Of a stretch of 64,000 bases of DNA, positions 63,989 to 64,000 are shown piece by piece. The first letter of the stretch is position 1; each line of letters begins with the position of its first letter. The notes below the pieces were generated by a model that saw only the letters and a list, made by a program, of their open reading frames with translations, had not been told where the DNA came from and did no database searches. This DNA comes from Paenibacillus sp. FSL H7-0331 (GTDB lineage: Bacteria; Bacillota; Bacilli; Paenibacillales; NBRC-103111): contig NZ_MRTH01000005.1 of assembly GCF_001956045.1 (NCBI RefSeq), positions 124,001 through 188,000 on the forward strand. Reading direction: 5' to 3'. The translations under genes and the position numbers were made by a program.

Positions 63989-64000
63989 ATGTTAAGCTGG

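Noticed and set aside
1..64000. CRISPR arrays, tRNA or rRNA genes, prophage or plasmid replication genes
   Set aside because: None seen. The only short regular repeat is the in-frame array at 14970-15095, which is coding.

Overview
The window looks like chromosomal DNA of a spore-forming, soil-type Firmicute, most likely Paenibacillus or a close relative. The signs are strong AGGAGG-type ribosome binding sites, several YesM/YesN-type two-component systems next to LplA/B/C-type ABC importers that lack their own ATPase, an S-layer (SLH) protein, a SleB-type cortex hydrolase, a tiny YjcZ-type spore protein and a c-di-AMP (ydaO) riboswitch. Species assignment is inference; no rRNA or tRNA gene is present.

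Layout. 200-6536: sensor kinase/AraC response regulator plus a complete oligosaccharide-type importer. 6663-6836: a large imperfect palindrome. 6865-10017: a probable five-gene catabolic operon (two VOC proteins, two SDRs, one ThuA-like protein), followed by a small membrane protein with a J-like domain. 10643-14256 (minus): two TOMM (thiazole/oxazole peptide) maturation proteins with no visible precursor. 14554-16205: c-di-AMP riboswitch, LysM-CAP protein and SleB hydrolase; then the YjcZ-type protein and a HAD phosphatase on the minus strand. 17710-22000: a UgpA-E-B-Q-like glycerol-phosphate/glycerophosphodiester operon behind a cre-like site and a leader terminator. 22163: MgtC-family protein.

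23231-36149: a membrane-spanning AraC-type regulator (probable ATT start), an importer whose promoter shares about 70 bp with the regulator's promoter, and a 2157-residue secreted modular protein with GH99-like and pectinesterase-like parts. That gene lies between two transposase remnants. 36847-43945: a second kinase/regulator pair with a paralogous importer. 44071-51843: three Gfo/Idh/MocA dehydrogenases, a sugar isomerase-like TIM barrel, a lyase-like protein, a cyclase-family hydrolase and an aldo/keto reductase. Together they read as a carbohydrate uptake and degradation locus, possibly working through 3-keto or uronic intermediates.

52066-63937: MATE exporter; an isolated AT-rich pyrF; a 1355-residue RCC1/SLH surface protein; thyA and folA; a phosphodiester glycosidase-family exoprotein; a small helical protein; and a type I methionine aminopeptidase. 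Domain names come from reading motifs in the translations; no database search was run.
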